A stretch of DNA of 64,000 bases, taken from the NCBI GenBank assembly GCA_943908365.1, contig CALTTH010000002.1, positions 39,057 to 103,056 on the forward strand, read 5' to 3'. The notes under the pieces are model-generated. The model was not told where the DNA came from, made no database searches, and was given only the letters and a program-made list of their open reading frames with translations. The translations under genes and the position numbers were made by a program. Of this stretch, positions 8,938 to 17,200 are shown piece after piece. The DNA comes from an uncultured Hyphomicrobiales bacterium (GTDB lineage: Bacteria > Pseudomonadota > Alphaproteobacteria > Rhizobiales > Rhizobiaceae). The number at the start of each line of letters is the position of its first letter. The first letter of the stretch is position 1.

Positions 8938-9092
8938 TATGTGTCTCCAGATCATTCTTCGCAATATTATCGTGGATTGCTAGCGTTTTAGCGCTTTTCA
9001 TACAAGCGTCACCTCCGCCAAAGCGCCGCGTTTGTCGTATCTTCCCCCAAAATTTCTTGACGGAATTGACCCTGCGTAGTTCGGTGCCCGCC

Positions 9093-9713
9093 ATGACACA
9101 TGAAAACCATTCGATTCGATCCATCTGCGTCTATTGCGGCTCTCAGCCCGGGCGCGATCCCGCCCATATGGAAGCAGGCCGCAACCTTGGGAAATCCCTG
9201 GCCGAAAACGGCATTCGCCTCGTCTATGGTGGCGGCACCAAGGGCATCATGGGTGCGGTCGCAAGCGGCGTTCTGTCAAACGGCGGCGAAGTAACGGGCA
9301 TCATACCCGAGTTTCTCGTGGATATGGAAGCGACACGCCACTCTCTTGGCCAATTGAACGAACTTGTGATCACCAAGGACATGCATGAGCGCAAGCACAT
9401 GATGTTCGAGCGCGCGGATGCATTCGTCACTTTGCCCGGCGGCATCGGCACCGTAGAAGAGATCGTCGAGATCATGACCTGGGCGCAGCTTGGTCGTCAC
9501 GCCAAGCCCATGGTCTTTGCCAATATCAACGGTTTCTGGGACCCTATGCTGGAACTGATCCGCCATATGCGCGATCAAGGGTTCATCCACCGTGCTCATT
9601 TGCTGAACCCGCTGGTGATCAACCGGATCGACGATATCGTGCCGGCCATCATCGAGCGTGCCGTGTCACAGCAAAATCCGGAAGGCGACCCTTCGGTGAT
9701 TGCTAAGCTTTGA
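9093..9713 (+). CDS. LOG-family protein (cytokinin riboside 5'-monophosphate phosphoribohydrolase type)
   Basis: A 206-residue TIGR00730-type Rossmann protein. The hallmark PGGxGTxxE motif is at 115-123 (PGGIGTVEE), with R100-K101 in the MHERKHMM segment also typical. Members cleave N6-modified AMP nucleotides, or AMP itself, to base plus ribose 5-phosphate. In plant-associated bacteria this can yield cytokinin. The activity here is a family inference. The ATG at 9093 was chosen over an upstream TTG; its ribosome binding site is weak. It converges with rarD, with a terminator hairpin between them. Confidence 0.9.
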   Translation: MTHENHSIRSICVYCGSQPGRDPAHMEAGRNLGKSLAENGIRLVYGGGTKGIMGAVASGVLSNGGEVTGIIPEFLVDMEATRHSLGQLNELVITKDMHERKHMMFERADAFVTLPGGIGTVEEIVEIMTWAQLGRHAKPMVFANINGFWDPMLELIRHMRDQGFIHRAHLLNPLVINRIDDIVPAIIERAVSQQNPEGDPSVIAKL

Positions 9714-9721
9714 AGCTTAAC

Positions 9722-9741
9722 GCTGCCGGTCAACCGGCAGC
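9722..9741 (+). terminator. Terminator of the LOG gene, overlapping the 3' end of rarD
   Basis: A perfect 8-bp GC-rich stem GCTGCCGG/CCGGCAGC (9722-9729 and 9734-9741) with a 4-nt loop, followed by TTTGCCTTT on the plus strand. The stem covers the stop codon of the converging rarD gene (9730), so the element serves LOG while lying partly inside rarD. Confidence 0.65.
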
Positions 9742-10644
9742 TTTGCCTTTCATCAGGCTCGGCAGTGTATAGACCGCCAGTGCCGCCCAGATCATCGTGA
9801 AGGCGATCATACGCACCATGTCGAACGGTTCCTTGAAGACGAAAACCGCAATGACGAAGATCATCGATGGTGCGATATACTGCATGATGCCGATGGTGGA
9901 GAGCTTCAAGAGCTTGGCGCCATTACCATAGAAGATCAGAGGAACGGCGGTGATGAGTCCGCTTGCCGCCAGAAGCCAACTATCCTGTGCTGTGCCCGCG
10001 AAAAAATGTCCTTGTCCGGTGAAGGCCAGATAGACGATGAAGGCAAGAGCGGGCGGAGTCAGTAGCAGCACCTCCAAGAGGAAGCCCTGCGTCGGCCCGA
10101 TCGGCAGCGTCTTGCGGAAGAAAGCGTAAAAGCCCCAGGATACTGTCAGCGCGAGCGCCACCCAAGGCAGGCCACCGGCATTCCATGTCAAAAGCGCCAC
10201 GGCAATCGCAACCAGCGAAATGGCAGCGATCTGCATGCGACTGAGCTTTTCCTTCAGGATCAAGGCGCCGAGAAGAATGCTGAACAGCGGATTGATGAAG
10301 TAGCCGAGTGCAGCATCCAGCGCGTGACCCGAGCCAATGGCCCAGATGTAGATGCCCCAGTTAACGCTGATCAGCGAAGCGGTCAGGCAGGCCATGGCAA
10401 GCATGCGAGGCGTGGTCAGCGCCTGACGGATTTCGGCGGTTCGACCGAGAACGATCAGCACGATGGCTGCAATCGGCACCGACCAGACGACGCGGTGAAC
10501 GATGACCTCGAGCGGCGAGATATGCGCTACGGCCTTCATGTAGAAGGGCAGGAAACCCCAAAGAAGATAGGCCGTCAGTGCGTAGACGAAGCCACGGACG
10601 CTATCGCCCGCTTGGGGAGCCTGAATGGTGTGGTTCATTGCCAT
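9730..10644 (-). CDS. rarD: EamA family permease RarD
   Basis: A 304-residue inner-membrane protein with about ten hydrophobic helices in two EamA repeats. The start of the membrane domain (YALTAYLLWGFLPFYMKAV) and the segment INPLFSILLGALILKEKLS are typical of RarD (originally noted as a chloramphenicol-sensitivity protein). The substrate is unknown. The initiator region has ATG codons at 10644 and 10638 and no recognisable Shine-Dalgarno sequence. Instead, one arm of an 11-bp inverted repeat lies immediately before the first ATG. It is monocistronic, between LOG (convergent) and pip. Confidence 0.9.
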   Translation of the reverse strand: MAMNHTIQAPQAGDSVRGFVYALTAYLLWGFLPFYMKAVAHISPLEVIVHRVVWSVPIAAIVLIVLGRTAEIRQALTTPRMLAMACLTASLISVNWGIYIWAIGSGHALDAALGYFINPLFSILLGALILKEKLSRMQIAAISLVAIAVALLTWNAGGLPWVALALTVSWGFYAFFRKTLPIGPTQGFLLEVLLLTPPALAFIVYLAFTGQGHFFAGTAQDSWLLAASGLITAVPLIFYGNGAKLLKLSTIGIMQYIAPSMIFVIAVFVFKEPFDMVRMIAFTMIWAALAVYTLPSLMKGKAAG

Positions 10645-10687
10645 GGGAATACTGCCAATGTGATCGGGGTCTCTTCGCAGTATTCCC
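10645..10687 (-). promoter_or_regulatory. Inverted repeat abutting the rarD start codon
   Basis: Perfect 11-bp arms GGGAATACTGC (10645-10655) and GCAGTATTCCC (10677-10687) are separated by 21 nt, giving a 32-nt centre-to-centre distance, close to three DNA turns. The proximal arm touches the rarD ATG. It could be a repressor operator or an mRNA hairpin that limits initiation. Confidence 0.45.
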
Positions 10688-10834
10688 CTTTGGCGTGATG
10701 TACCAATTCATTTCCGTGAAGCTTTGGTTAGAAAAGCTGCAAATGCTCAAATAGCGAGCCTATGCGAGATGAATCAGTCTGAGAAGTGATGGCCGCAAGA
10801 AGCTGAAACACCTCCGGATTTTGCTCAATTCTAT

Positions 10835-10876
10835 CGCCGTCGCTTGATGCTCAAGGCTGAACATCAAGCGACGGCG
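10835..10876 (-). terminator. Hairpin downstream of pip, probable terminator
   Basis: A 15-bp perfect stem, CGCCGTCGCTTGATG (10835-10849) paired with 10862-10876, with a 12-nt loop. It begins 9 nt beyond the pip stop codon in the leftward direction. The sequence after it is only moderately U-rich, so it may terminate weakly or protect the 3' end. Confidence 0.55.
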
Positions 10877-10884
10877 GGCTGGTC

Positions 10885-11841
10885 TCACTTTCCAGCGAAG
10901 CGATCCGTTGCCCGGATCAGTTGATCGAGAATGCCGGGCTCGGTCATTGCGTGACCTGCGGCTTCGATGATGTGGAGGTCGGCCTTCGGCCAGGCCTTGG
11001 ACAAGTCCCAGGCCGTCTTTGCCGGGCAGGGCATGTCATAGCGGCCGTGCACGATGACGCCCGGAATGTCCTCCAGCTTATAGGCATCGCGCAGCAACTG
11101 TCCGTCGTCGAGCCAGCCGGCATTGACAAAGAAGTGGGTTTCGATACGAGCAAAGGCGATGGCGTAGTGATCTTCACCGAATTGATCCACGCGTGCCGGA
11201 TCGGTCACCAGCGCGATCGTCGCACCTTCCCATTGGCTCCACGCCTTGGCACATTCCAGCTTCTTCTTTTCGTCCGCGCCGGTGAGATAGCGATAATAAC
11301 TCGCCATCATCTGCCCGCGATCCGCCTCGGGAATAGGCGCGATGAAGGTTTCCCAACGCTCGGGATACATTTCCGAAACGCCGAATTGATAGTACCAGTC
11401 CAGTTCCCGCTTGGTCAGCAGATAGATGCCGCGCACGATCAACTCGCTGACATGCTCAGGATGGGTCTCGGCATAGGCAAGGGCCAGCGTCGAGCCCCAG
11501 GAGCCGCCGAAGACCTGCCATTTGTCATAGCCAAATTTCTCGCGCAGCTTTTCGATGTCCGCGACCAGGTGCCAGGTCGTATTGGCTTCGAGGCTGGCAT
11601 GCGGCGTCGAGCGTCCGCAGCCGCGCTGGTCGAACAACACCACGTCGTAGAGAGCGGGATCGAAGACGCGGCGCTGCGTCGGGTTGACGCCACCGCCCGG
11701 GCCACCATGCAGGAAGACGGCAGGCTTGCCGCCCTTGGTGCCGACGCGCTCCCAGTAAATCGTGTGGCCATCGCCCACATCGAGAAAGCCGGTCTCATAG
11801 GGTTCGATCTCTGGATAGAGGCCACGCAGTATCTCAGTCAT
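10885..11841 (-). CDS. pip: Proline iminopeptidase
   Basis: A 318-residue alpha/beta-hydrolase of peptidase family S33 that removes N-terminal proline from peptides in the cytoplasm. The oxyanion-hole motif HGGPGGG (45-51), the DQRGCGRS segment (71-78), the nucleophile elbow GGSWGS with S114, the acid D269 (GRYD) and H297 (AGHA) are all present, so the triad is complete. The length matches the bacterial monomeric form. The ribosome binding site is weak. The two GFA genes lie immediately upstream on the same strand (18 nt between the downstream GFA stop and the pip start). Confidence 0.95.
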   Translation of the reverse strand: MTEILRGLYPEIEPYETGFLDVGDGHTIYWERVGTKGGKPAVFLHGGPGGGVNPTQRRVFDPALYDVVLFDQRGCGRSTPHASLEANTTWHLVADIEKLREKFGYDKWQVFGGSWGSTLALAYAETHPEHVSELIVRGIYLLTKRELDWYYQFGVSEMYPERWETFIAPIPEADRGQMMASYYRYLTGADEKKKLECAKAWSQWEGATIALVTDPARVDQFGEDHYAIAFARIETHFFVNAGWLDDGQLLRDAYKLEDIPGVIVHGRYDMPCPAKTAWDLSKAWPKADLHIIEAAGHAMTEPGILDQLIRATDRFAGK

Positions 11842-11859
11842 GGAATTCAGTCCTTGATG

Positions 11860-12330
11860 CTATGCCTTGTTTGCTTCGTCTTCAGGCGGCCAGACCGCGG
11901 TGTCGTGGTCTGGATGCTGATAGGAAATGATCGTGCTTTCGTCGACGCTCTGCTTGATTTCCGGCTTGTCGAACAGCGCCTTGATCCAAGGCATCTGCAT
12001 ATGCGCGTTGACCTGCACCTGTGGCTCGATCTGATCGGGGTGATCGAATGCGCCAATGGCAATCTCGACACCGCCCGGATAATGATAGGTCAGCGGCGTG
12101 CCGCATTTGTTGCAGAAGCCACGATGAATCTTGGTCGACGACCGGAAGAGGCCGGGCTGGCCGCGGGTCCATGTGAGGTGCGCCTGATCAGCCGTGACCA
12201 GCGCGCCGAAGAAATTTCCGAAATGCTTCTGGCACATGCGGCAATGGCAAATAGAAGGCCGGCCAAGCTTGCCCGCATGAAAGCGGACCGCGCCGCACTG
12301 GCACCCACCCGAATATCCTGCCTCTCTCAT
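11860..12330 (-). CDS. GFA (glutathione-dependent formaldehyde-activating enzyme-like) protein, downstream copy
   Basis: A 156-residue CENP-V/GFA domain protein with the zinc-binding cysteines of the family: CQCGAVRF near the N-terminus, CHCRMC, and CNKCGTPL. Some members are proposed to bind S-hydroxymethylglutathione; for most the function is unknown. The start ATG overlaps the stop of the upstream paralogue by one base (TGATG), so translation is coupled. The protein shares the layout and the C-terminal SYQHPDHDT motif with its neighbour, which indicates tandem duplication. Confidence 0.9.
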   Translation of the reverse strand: MREAGYSGGCQCGAVRFHAGKLGRPSICHCRMCQKHFGNFFGALVTADQAHLTWTRGQPGLFRSSTKIHRGFCNKCGTPLTYHYPGGVEIAIGAFDHPDQIEPQVQVNAHMQMPWIKALFDKPEIKQSVDESTIISYQHPDHDTAVWPPEDEANKA

Positions 12331-12803
12331 CAATCCTTCTCCTCTGGCCATTCCACCGTATCGTGGTCCGGATGCTGATAGGATACAAGGCCGGCTATGA
12401 AACTTGCAGACGTCAAATCCGCCTCCGTTTCTTCTTGCGGAAGCGTGTGCAGATGATCGACAAAGCCGATCTTGTTCTCGACGCCCCATTGGATGACGGG
12501 CGGTAGCGCCGCAGGATCATCGAAGGCGCCTGCCGCGATCGCCATACCATCCGGCGCCTCATAGGTCAGCGGCGTACCGCAGTCCCCGCAGAAGCCACGC
12601 TTCACATGGTTGGAGGATTGGAACCGCTTCGGCTCACCGCGTGTCCAATGAAACTCCACACCGCGCACGGAAACGAGTGGCGCATAATAGGCCCCAAACG
12701 CTTTTTGGCACATGCGACAATGGCAGATCGAACTATCCTCCAAGACACCTTCTGCTCGAAACCGTATCGCGCCGCATTGGCATCCGCCGGTATGAGTGGT
12801 CAT
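12330..12803 (-). CDS. GFA family protein, upstream copy
   Basis: A 157-residue GFA-domain protein with the same cysteine clusters as the next gene: CQCGAIRF, CHCRMC and CGDCGTPL. The RBS AAGGAG lies seven bases before the ATG. It is clearly a paralogue of the downstream gene but has diverged through the middle, so the duplication is old. The two share one transcript and a one-base stop/start overlap. The role is unknown, and a link to formaldehyde detoxification should not be assumed. cysS is 198 bp upstream on the same strand. Confidence 0.9.
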   Translation of the reverse strand: MTTHTGGCQCGAIRFRAEGVLEDSSICHCRMCQKAFGAYYAPLVSVRGVEFHWTRGEPKRFQSSNHVKRGFCGDCGTPLTYEAPDGMAIAAGAFDDPAALPPVIQWGVENKIGFVDHLHTLPQEETEADLTSASFIAGLVSYQHPDHDTVEWPEEKD

Positions 12804-13001
12804 GAATGCTCCTTTGGTATCGATCGCAGGATGTGTACGCAGACACCGTCTATCTGGTGAAGGACATCATTGTTCCAGAAGCAGATGACGGTCCAGCCGT
12901 TTTGCTGGAGAGTTTCGGTTCTTTGCCAGTCGTAGCGACCTGCTCGGCAGGGCCGAGGAGGGTAAGGTGCGAATGAAGAGTAAGAGCGGCGGTTCGAGAC
13001 C

Positions 13002-14387
13002 CTACCGCTTCAACTCCCAAGTCGTCACCCGTTCCCCCGTCTCCTTGTCCTTGCCGTCCTTCAACTGAACGCCCTTGGCAGACAACTCGTCCCTGATCCG
13101 ATCCGCCTCGGTAAAGTTCCTCGCCTTCAGCATCTCTAACCGCATAGCAACGAGCGAATCCACAGCGGCAGCAATTGCCTCATCCACCTCCGTCTTCTTC
13201 GGCAGCACGCCAAGAAGTGCTGCACTCGCCGCAAACACGGGAAGTTTTTCCGGATCGGCATTGGCGGCCTGGGCCAGAGCATGCAGCGCCTGGACGGCAG
13301 CGACGGTATTGAGATCGTCGGCAAGCGCGTCGAGCACGCTCTGATCGATATCCGCGTCGCCCGCTTCCGCAGCCGGCCACTTCGCCAGCAGCCGCTCGGC
13401 TTCCTCCAGACGCTTCACCGAGAAGTCGATTGGCTCGCGGTAATGTGTCATCAGCATTGCGAGCCGCAGAACTTCGCCCGGCCATTTGCGTCCACCAAAG
13501 GCTTCGGTGTGCAGGAGATCATAGATGGTAACGAAATTGCCGTCGGACTTCGACATCTTGCGGCCTTCGACCTGAACGAAGCCGTTATGCATCCAGACGT
13601 TGGCCATCACGTGCGTGCCATGGGCGCAGCGCGATTGGGCGATTTCGTTCTCATGATGCGGGAAGATCAGGTCGAGGCCGCCGCCGTGAATGTCGAAGAC
13701 CTCGCCAAGATAGCGTCCCGACATGGCCGAGCATTCGATATGCCAGCCGGGCCGGCCGCGACCCCACGGGCTTTCCCAGCCGGGTTCGTTATGGCTTGAA
13801 AGCTTCCACAACACGAAGTCGCCGGGGTTCTTCTTGTGCGCATCCACCGCGATGCGTGCGCCAGCCTGCTGCTCGTCCAGGGGACGCTTGGACAACTGGC
13901 CGTAATCACTCATGGATTTGGTATCGAACAGCACTTCGCCCGCCGCCACATAGGCGTGACCACGCGCGATCAGTTTCTCGATGATGTCGATCATCTGGGC
14001 GATGTTATCGGTCGCGCGCGGCTCCACCGTCGGCTCAAGGCAGCCAAGCGCTGCGACATCCTGATGAAACTGGTTGGCGGTCTTTTCCGTCACCGCGTGG
14101 ATCGCGTCGTTCAGCGGCAGGTCCGGGTAATCGCGCAGCGCCCGCGCATTGATCTTGTCGTCCACATCGGTGATGTTGCGGGCATAGGTGACGCCGTTCT
14201 CGCCATAGACATGGCGCAACAGGCGATAAAGCACGTCGAAGACGATGACAGGGCGGGCGTTACCAATATGGGCGTAATCATAGACCGTCGGGCCGCAGAC
14301 ATACATGCGCACATTCTTCGCATCGATCGGCTGAAATTCGGCTTTTTCGCGGGTCAGCGTGTTGTGGAGCTTCAAGCGCAAGGACAT
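13002..14387 (-). CDS. cysS: Cysteinyl-tRNA synthetase
   Basis: A 461-residue class I aminoacyl-tRNA synthetase that charges tRNA-Cys. The HIGH motif is HIGN (40-43), preceded by the zinc-ligand C31 in VCGPTVYDY. KMSKSDGN is the second ATP-binding signature. The zinc-site region GWHIECSAMS and the HHENEIAQS segment are also visible. The length equals the usual family size. The start ATG has AGGAA six bases upstream; the frame extends 36 nt further without a better start. A RIME-like repeat lies upstream. Confidence 0.97.
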   Translation of the reverse strand: MSLRLKLHNTLTREKAEFQPIDAKNVRMYVCGPTVYDYAHIGNARPVIVFDVLYRLLRHVYGENGVTYARNITDVDDKINARALRDYPDLPLNDAIHAVTEKTANQFHQDVAALGCLEPTVEPRATDNIAQMIDIIEKLIARGHAYVAAGEVLFDTKSMSDYGQLSKRPLDEQQAGARIAVDAHKKNPGDFVLWKLSSHNEPGWESPWGRGRPGWHIECSAMSGRYLGEVFDIHGGGLDLIFPHHENEIAQSRCAHGTHVMANVWMHNGFVQVEGRKMSKSDGNFVTIYDLLHTEAFGGRKWPGEVLRLAMLMTHYREPIDFSVKRLEEAERLLAKWPAAEAGDADIDQSVLDALADDLNTVAAVQALHALAQAANADPEKLPVFAASAALLGVLPKKTEVDEAIAAAVDSLVAMRLEMLKARNFTEADRIRDELSAKGVQLKDGKDKETGERVTTWELKR

Positions 14388-14700
14388 GCGTATTTCCTTC
14401 GGGTATCGGAGATTGACCCCCACCGGAGCGTTTGTCTACTTTGACCTTTCAGGAGACGAAAACGATCTGGCCGGGTGCCAGAGCGCCGTGCGTCCCTTAG
14501 GACGCACAAAGGACGCTCTAACGTCTAGAATCTACGCATCGTGCTTTCCGAAAATCGACTCCGATTTTCGGGCCGATGCTGTAGACCAGCAAAATTCAAC
14601 TCAGCAACAGCGGCAGATCGTTATTTTCATGGCTTGCTTTATGAAACGATACCCGTTGTCGGTCAAGAGCATCGCTTTGAGATTCATGCCGGTTCGCAAG
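14388..14700. other. Intergenic region cysS-SDR, carries a RIME-like repeat
   Basis: These 313 bases separate the SDR stop from the cysS start, both genes leftward. The centre is occupied by the 101-bp palindromic repeat at 14480-14580. The flanks hold no credible open frame. The cysS promoter must lie here or be supplied by the SDR transcript. Confidence 0.6.
14480..14580 (+). repeat. RIME-like intergenic palindromic repeat, copy 1
   Basis: A 101-bp element with two internal inverted repeats: an outer pair built from AGAGCG and CGCTCT around GTGCGTCC/GGACGCAC, and a second palindrome GAAAATCG-ACTC-CGATTTTC. It aligns along its full length with the reverse complement of 58784-58883 at roughly 80-85% identity by eye. 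Size, mosaic of two palindromes and intergenic position resemble the Rhizobium-specific intergenic mosaic elements (RIME). The family name is from memory. Confidence 0.75.
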
Positions 14701-15441
14701 TCATTCCGGCGCGCGGTAGCTGACGAATTTCTGGTCGCGAACCACATAGATCTTGCCGGTCTCTGTAAGCTCTGGAGAGGCAAGCGGAACGATGGCTTGG
14801 GCCACTTCCGACGGATGGGGCAGGGTGTCGGGATCTTCGCCGGGCATCGCCTGAGCCCGCATCGCCGTGCGCGTCGCACCCGGATTGATGCTGTTGATGC
14901 GCAGATGGGTCTGCTCGGTTTCGGCAGCCCATGTGCGTGCCAGCGCTTCGACGGCTGCCTTTGACGTGGAGTAAACGCCCCAAAACGGACGACAGGAATG
15001 GGCAGCGCCGGACGACAGGATCAGCGCACGTCCAGCATCGGATTTCAACAGAAGCGGCTCGACCGAGCGGATCAGCCGCCATGTCGCGGTGACGTTGATA
15101 TTCATCACCTTTTCGAACACCTTGGCCTCGATATGGCCGACGGGTGAAATGACGCCAAGCATCCCGGCATTGGCGACCAGAATATCCAGCTTGCCCCAGC
15201 GTTCGTGGATAGAGGCGCCGAGCGCGTCGATCGCCTTCATGTCGGCGAGATCGAAGGGAACGAGCGTTGCCGTTCCGCCGACCGCCTTGATGGCATCGTC
15301 CAGATCTTCCAGCCCACCGACGGTGCGCGCACAGGCAATGACATGGGCGCCGGCTTTCGCCAGTTCGACCGCAGTAAAATAGCCGATTCCGCGTGAAGCG
15401 CCGGTCACGAGTGCGATCCGGCCTTTAAGGTCGATGGTCAT
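14701..15441 (-). CDS. SDR family NAD(P)-dependent oxidoreductase
   Basis: A 246-residue classical short-chain dehydrogenase. The cofactor motif TGASRGIG is at 13-20, NAG at 91-93, and the active-site pair Y157 and K161 with S143/S144 upstream is intact. The substrate is unknown. The ATG at 15441 is preceded by AGGGGGG and is preferred to the longer frame. It lies downstream of purF on the same strand (127 nt), with the purF terminator between, so it is probably transcribed separately. Confidence 0.9.
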   Translation of the reverse strand: MTIDLKGRIALVTGASRGIGYFTAVELAKAGAHVIACARTVGGLEDLDDAIKAVGGTATLVPFDLADMKAIDALGASIHERWGKLDILVANAGMLGVISPVGHIEAKVFEKVMNINVTATWRLIRSVEPLLLKSDAGRALILSSGAAHSCRPFWGVYSTSKAAVEALARTWAAETEQTHLRINSINPGATRTAMRAQAMPGEDPDTLPHPSEVAQAIVPLASPELTETGKIYVVRDQKFVSYRAPE

Positions 15442-15534
15442 GGTCCCCCCTGAATGTCGTTCGGTCGTCCGCTCTCTCTTACTGAGGGAGGACATGTCCG
15501 GCAAGCGGCTTCAAGGTCGCAGGTGACCGCAAAC

Positions 15535-15561
15535 AAAAGCCCGCAGTTTCGATGCGGGCTT
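15535..15561 (-). terminator. purF terminator
   Basis: A 9-bp stem AAGCCCGCA/TGCGGGCTT (15537-15545 and 15553-15561) with a 7-nt loop. Read leftward it is followed by TTGTTT, and it starts 8 nt after the purF stop. It separates purF from the SDR gene. Confidence 0.7.
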
Positions 15562-15568
15562 GAAGCGA

Positions 15569-17062
15569 TCAGCCGTTACTGGCCAGCATGGAAATCTTGC
15601 TGCCCATCGACTCGCCGTTCTTATCGAGCAGGCGGGTCGGATATTCACCGGTGAAGTAATGGTCGGTGAACTGCGGACGGGCAGGGTTGCGGTCTTCGCC
15701 GCCAACAGCACGATAAAGTCCGTTGATCGACAGGAAGGCAAGCGAGTCCGCGCCGATATGTTTCGCCATCGCATCCACGTCAGCACACTGGTTGGCGAGA
15801 AGCTTGTCGGCATCGGGCGTGTCGATGCCGTAGAAATCGGGATGAAAAATCATCGGGCTGGCGACGCGGATGTGGACTTCCTTGGCGCCCGCTTCGCGGA
15901 TCATCTGGACGATTTTGACCGAGGTCGTGCCGCGAACGATCGAATCATCCACCAGAACGACACGCTTGTCCTCGATCATCGCCCGGTTGGCGGAATGCTT
16001 CAGCTTCACACCAAAAGCGCGGATCTGCTGCGTCGGTTCGATGAAGGTACGACCGACATAGTGGTTGCGGATGATGCCGTATTCGAACGGGATGCCGCTC
16101 TCCTGGGCAAAACCAAGCGCTGCAGGCGTGCCGCCATCCGGCACCGGCACGACGACGTCGGCCTCAAGCGGTGCTTCCTTGGCGAGGTTCATGCCCATGT
16201 TCTTACGCGTCGTGTAGACGTTACGACCGCCGACGACCGAGTCGGGACGCGCGAAATAGACATATTCGAACAGGCAGAGGCGTTCGGGCTGCGGCTTGTT
16301 CGGCTTGCGCGCATCGATGCTGATCGATCCATCCGGCTGGATCTCGCAGATGATGACTTCGCCGTTTTCCACGTCGCGCACGAACTTCGCGCCGATAATG
16401 TCGAGCGCACAGGTTTCCGAACAGAAAATCGGCTTGCCGTCGAGATCGCCCATGACGAGCGGGCGAATGCCCGTGGGGTCGCGCGCAGCAATCAGCTTGG
16501 TGCGGGTCATTGCCAGCATCGAATAGCCGCCTTCCATCTGGCGGATCGCATCGATGAAGCGGTCGGCGGTTGAGGAGTGGCGCGAGCGCGCAATGAGATG
16601 CAGTACGACTTCCGTATCGGAGGTGGACTGGCAGATCGCACCCGTTGCGATGATCTGGCGGCGCAGTGTCAGGCCATTGGTGAAGTTGCCGTTATGGGCA
16701 ATGGCGATACCGCCTTCTTCCAATTCGGCAAATAGCGGCTGCACGTTGCGCATCGCCACTTCACCGGTGGTGGAGTAGCGGGTGTGACCAATAGAGATCG
16801 AGCCGGGTAGGCGGGCAAGTGTCATTGGGTTGGTGTAGTGATCGCCCACCAGCCCCATATGCCGTTCTTGATGGAAGCGCTTGCCATCGAATGAAACGAT
16901 ACCGGCCGCTTCCTGGCCGCGATGCTGGAGAGCATGCAGGCCGAGCGCCGTCAGGGCCGCCGCATCCGCGTGACCGAGGATGCCGAACACACCGCATTCT
17001 TCATGCAGGGTATCGCCATCGATAATGTCATTGAAAGTGGAATGCGAAAGCGGCTCATTCAT
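15569..17062 (-). CDS. purF: Amidophosphoribosyltransferase
   Basis: A 497-residue class II glutamine amidotransferase that makes 5-phosphoribosylamine, the first committed step of purine synthesis. C23 in EECGVFG is the expected N-terminal nucleophile after propeptide removal. The GHTRYSTTG segment and the PRPP-binding motif VVLVDDSIVRGTTS are present. The length fits the long propeptide-bearing type. cvpA lies upstream on the same strand, as in many proteobacteria, but here a strong hairpin stands between them. Confidence 0.96.
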   Translation of the reverse strand: MNEPLSHSTFNDIIDGDTLHEECGVFGILGHADAAALTALGLHALQHRGQEAAGIVSFDGKRFHQERHMGLVGDHYTNPMTLARLPGSISIGHTRYSTTGEVAMRNVQPLFAELEEGGIAIAHNGNFTNGLTLRRQIIATGAICQSTSDTEVVLHLIARSRHSSTADRFIDAIRQMEGGYSMLAMTRTKLIAARDPTGIRPLVMGDLDGKPIFCSETCALDIIGAKFVRDVENGEVIICEIQPDGSISIDARKPNKPQPERLCLFEYVYFARPDSVVGGRNVYTTRKNMGMNLAKEAPLEADVVVPVPDGGTPAALGFAQESGIPFEYGIIRNHYVGRTFIEPTQQIRAFGVKLKHSANRAMIEDKRVVLVDDSIVRGTTSVKIVQMIREAGAKEVHIRVASPMIFHPDFYGIDTPDADKLLANQCADVDAMAKHIGADSLAFLSINGLYRAVGGEDRNPARPQFTDHYFTGEYPTRLLDKNGESMGSKISMLASNG

Positions 17063-17162
17063 CTGGCTTGCCTTTGCTTACTGCCAAAAACAAAAACCGC
17101 CCCGACGAATTGCTTTGTCGGTTTGGCCTGTCGGCTGCCTATGTCGAAGTATCTAGCACAAA

Positions 17163-17195
17163 TAGCGCGCCTTGCATCTATTGCAAGGCGCGCTA
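17163..17195 (-). terminator. Strong hairpin between cvpA and purF
   Basis: A perfect 14-bp stem (17163-17176 paired with 17182-17195, core GCGCGCC/GGCGCGC) with a 5-nt loop, placed 6 nt after the cvpA stop. A short TTTG tract follows in the leftward direction. It should terminate or attenuate the cvpA transcript before purF. Confidence 0.7.
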
Positions 17196-17200
17196 TCGCA

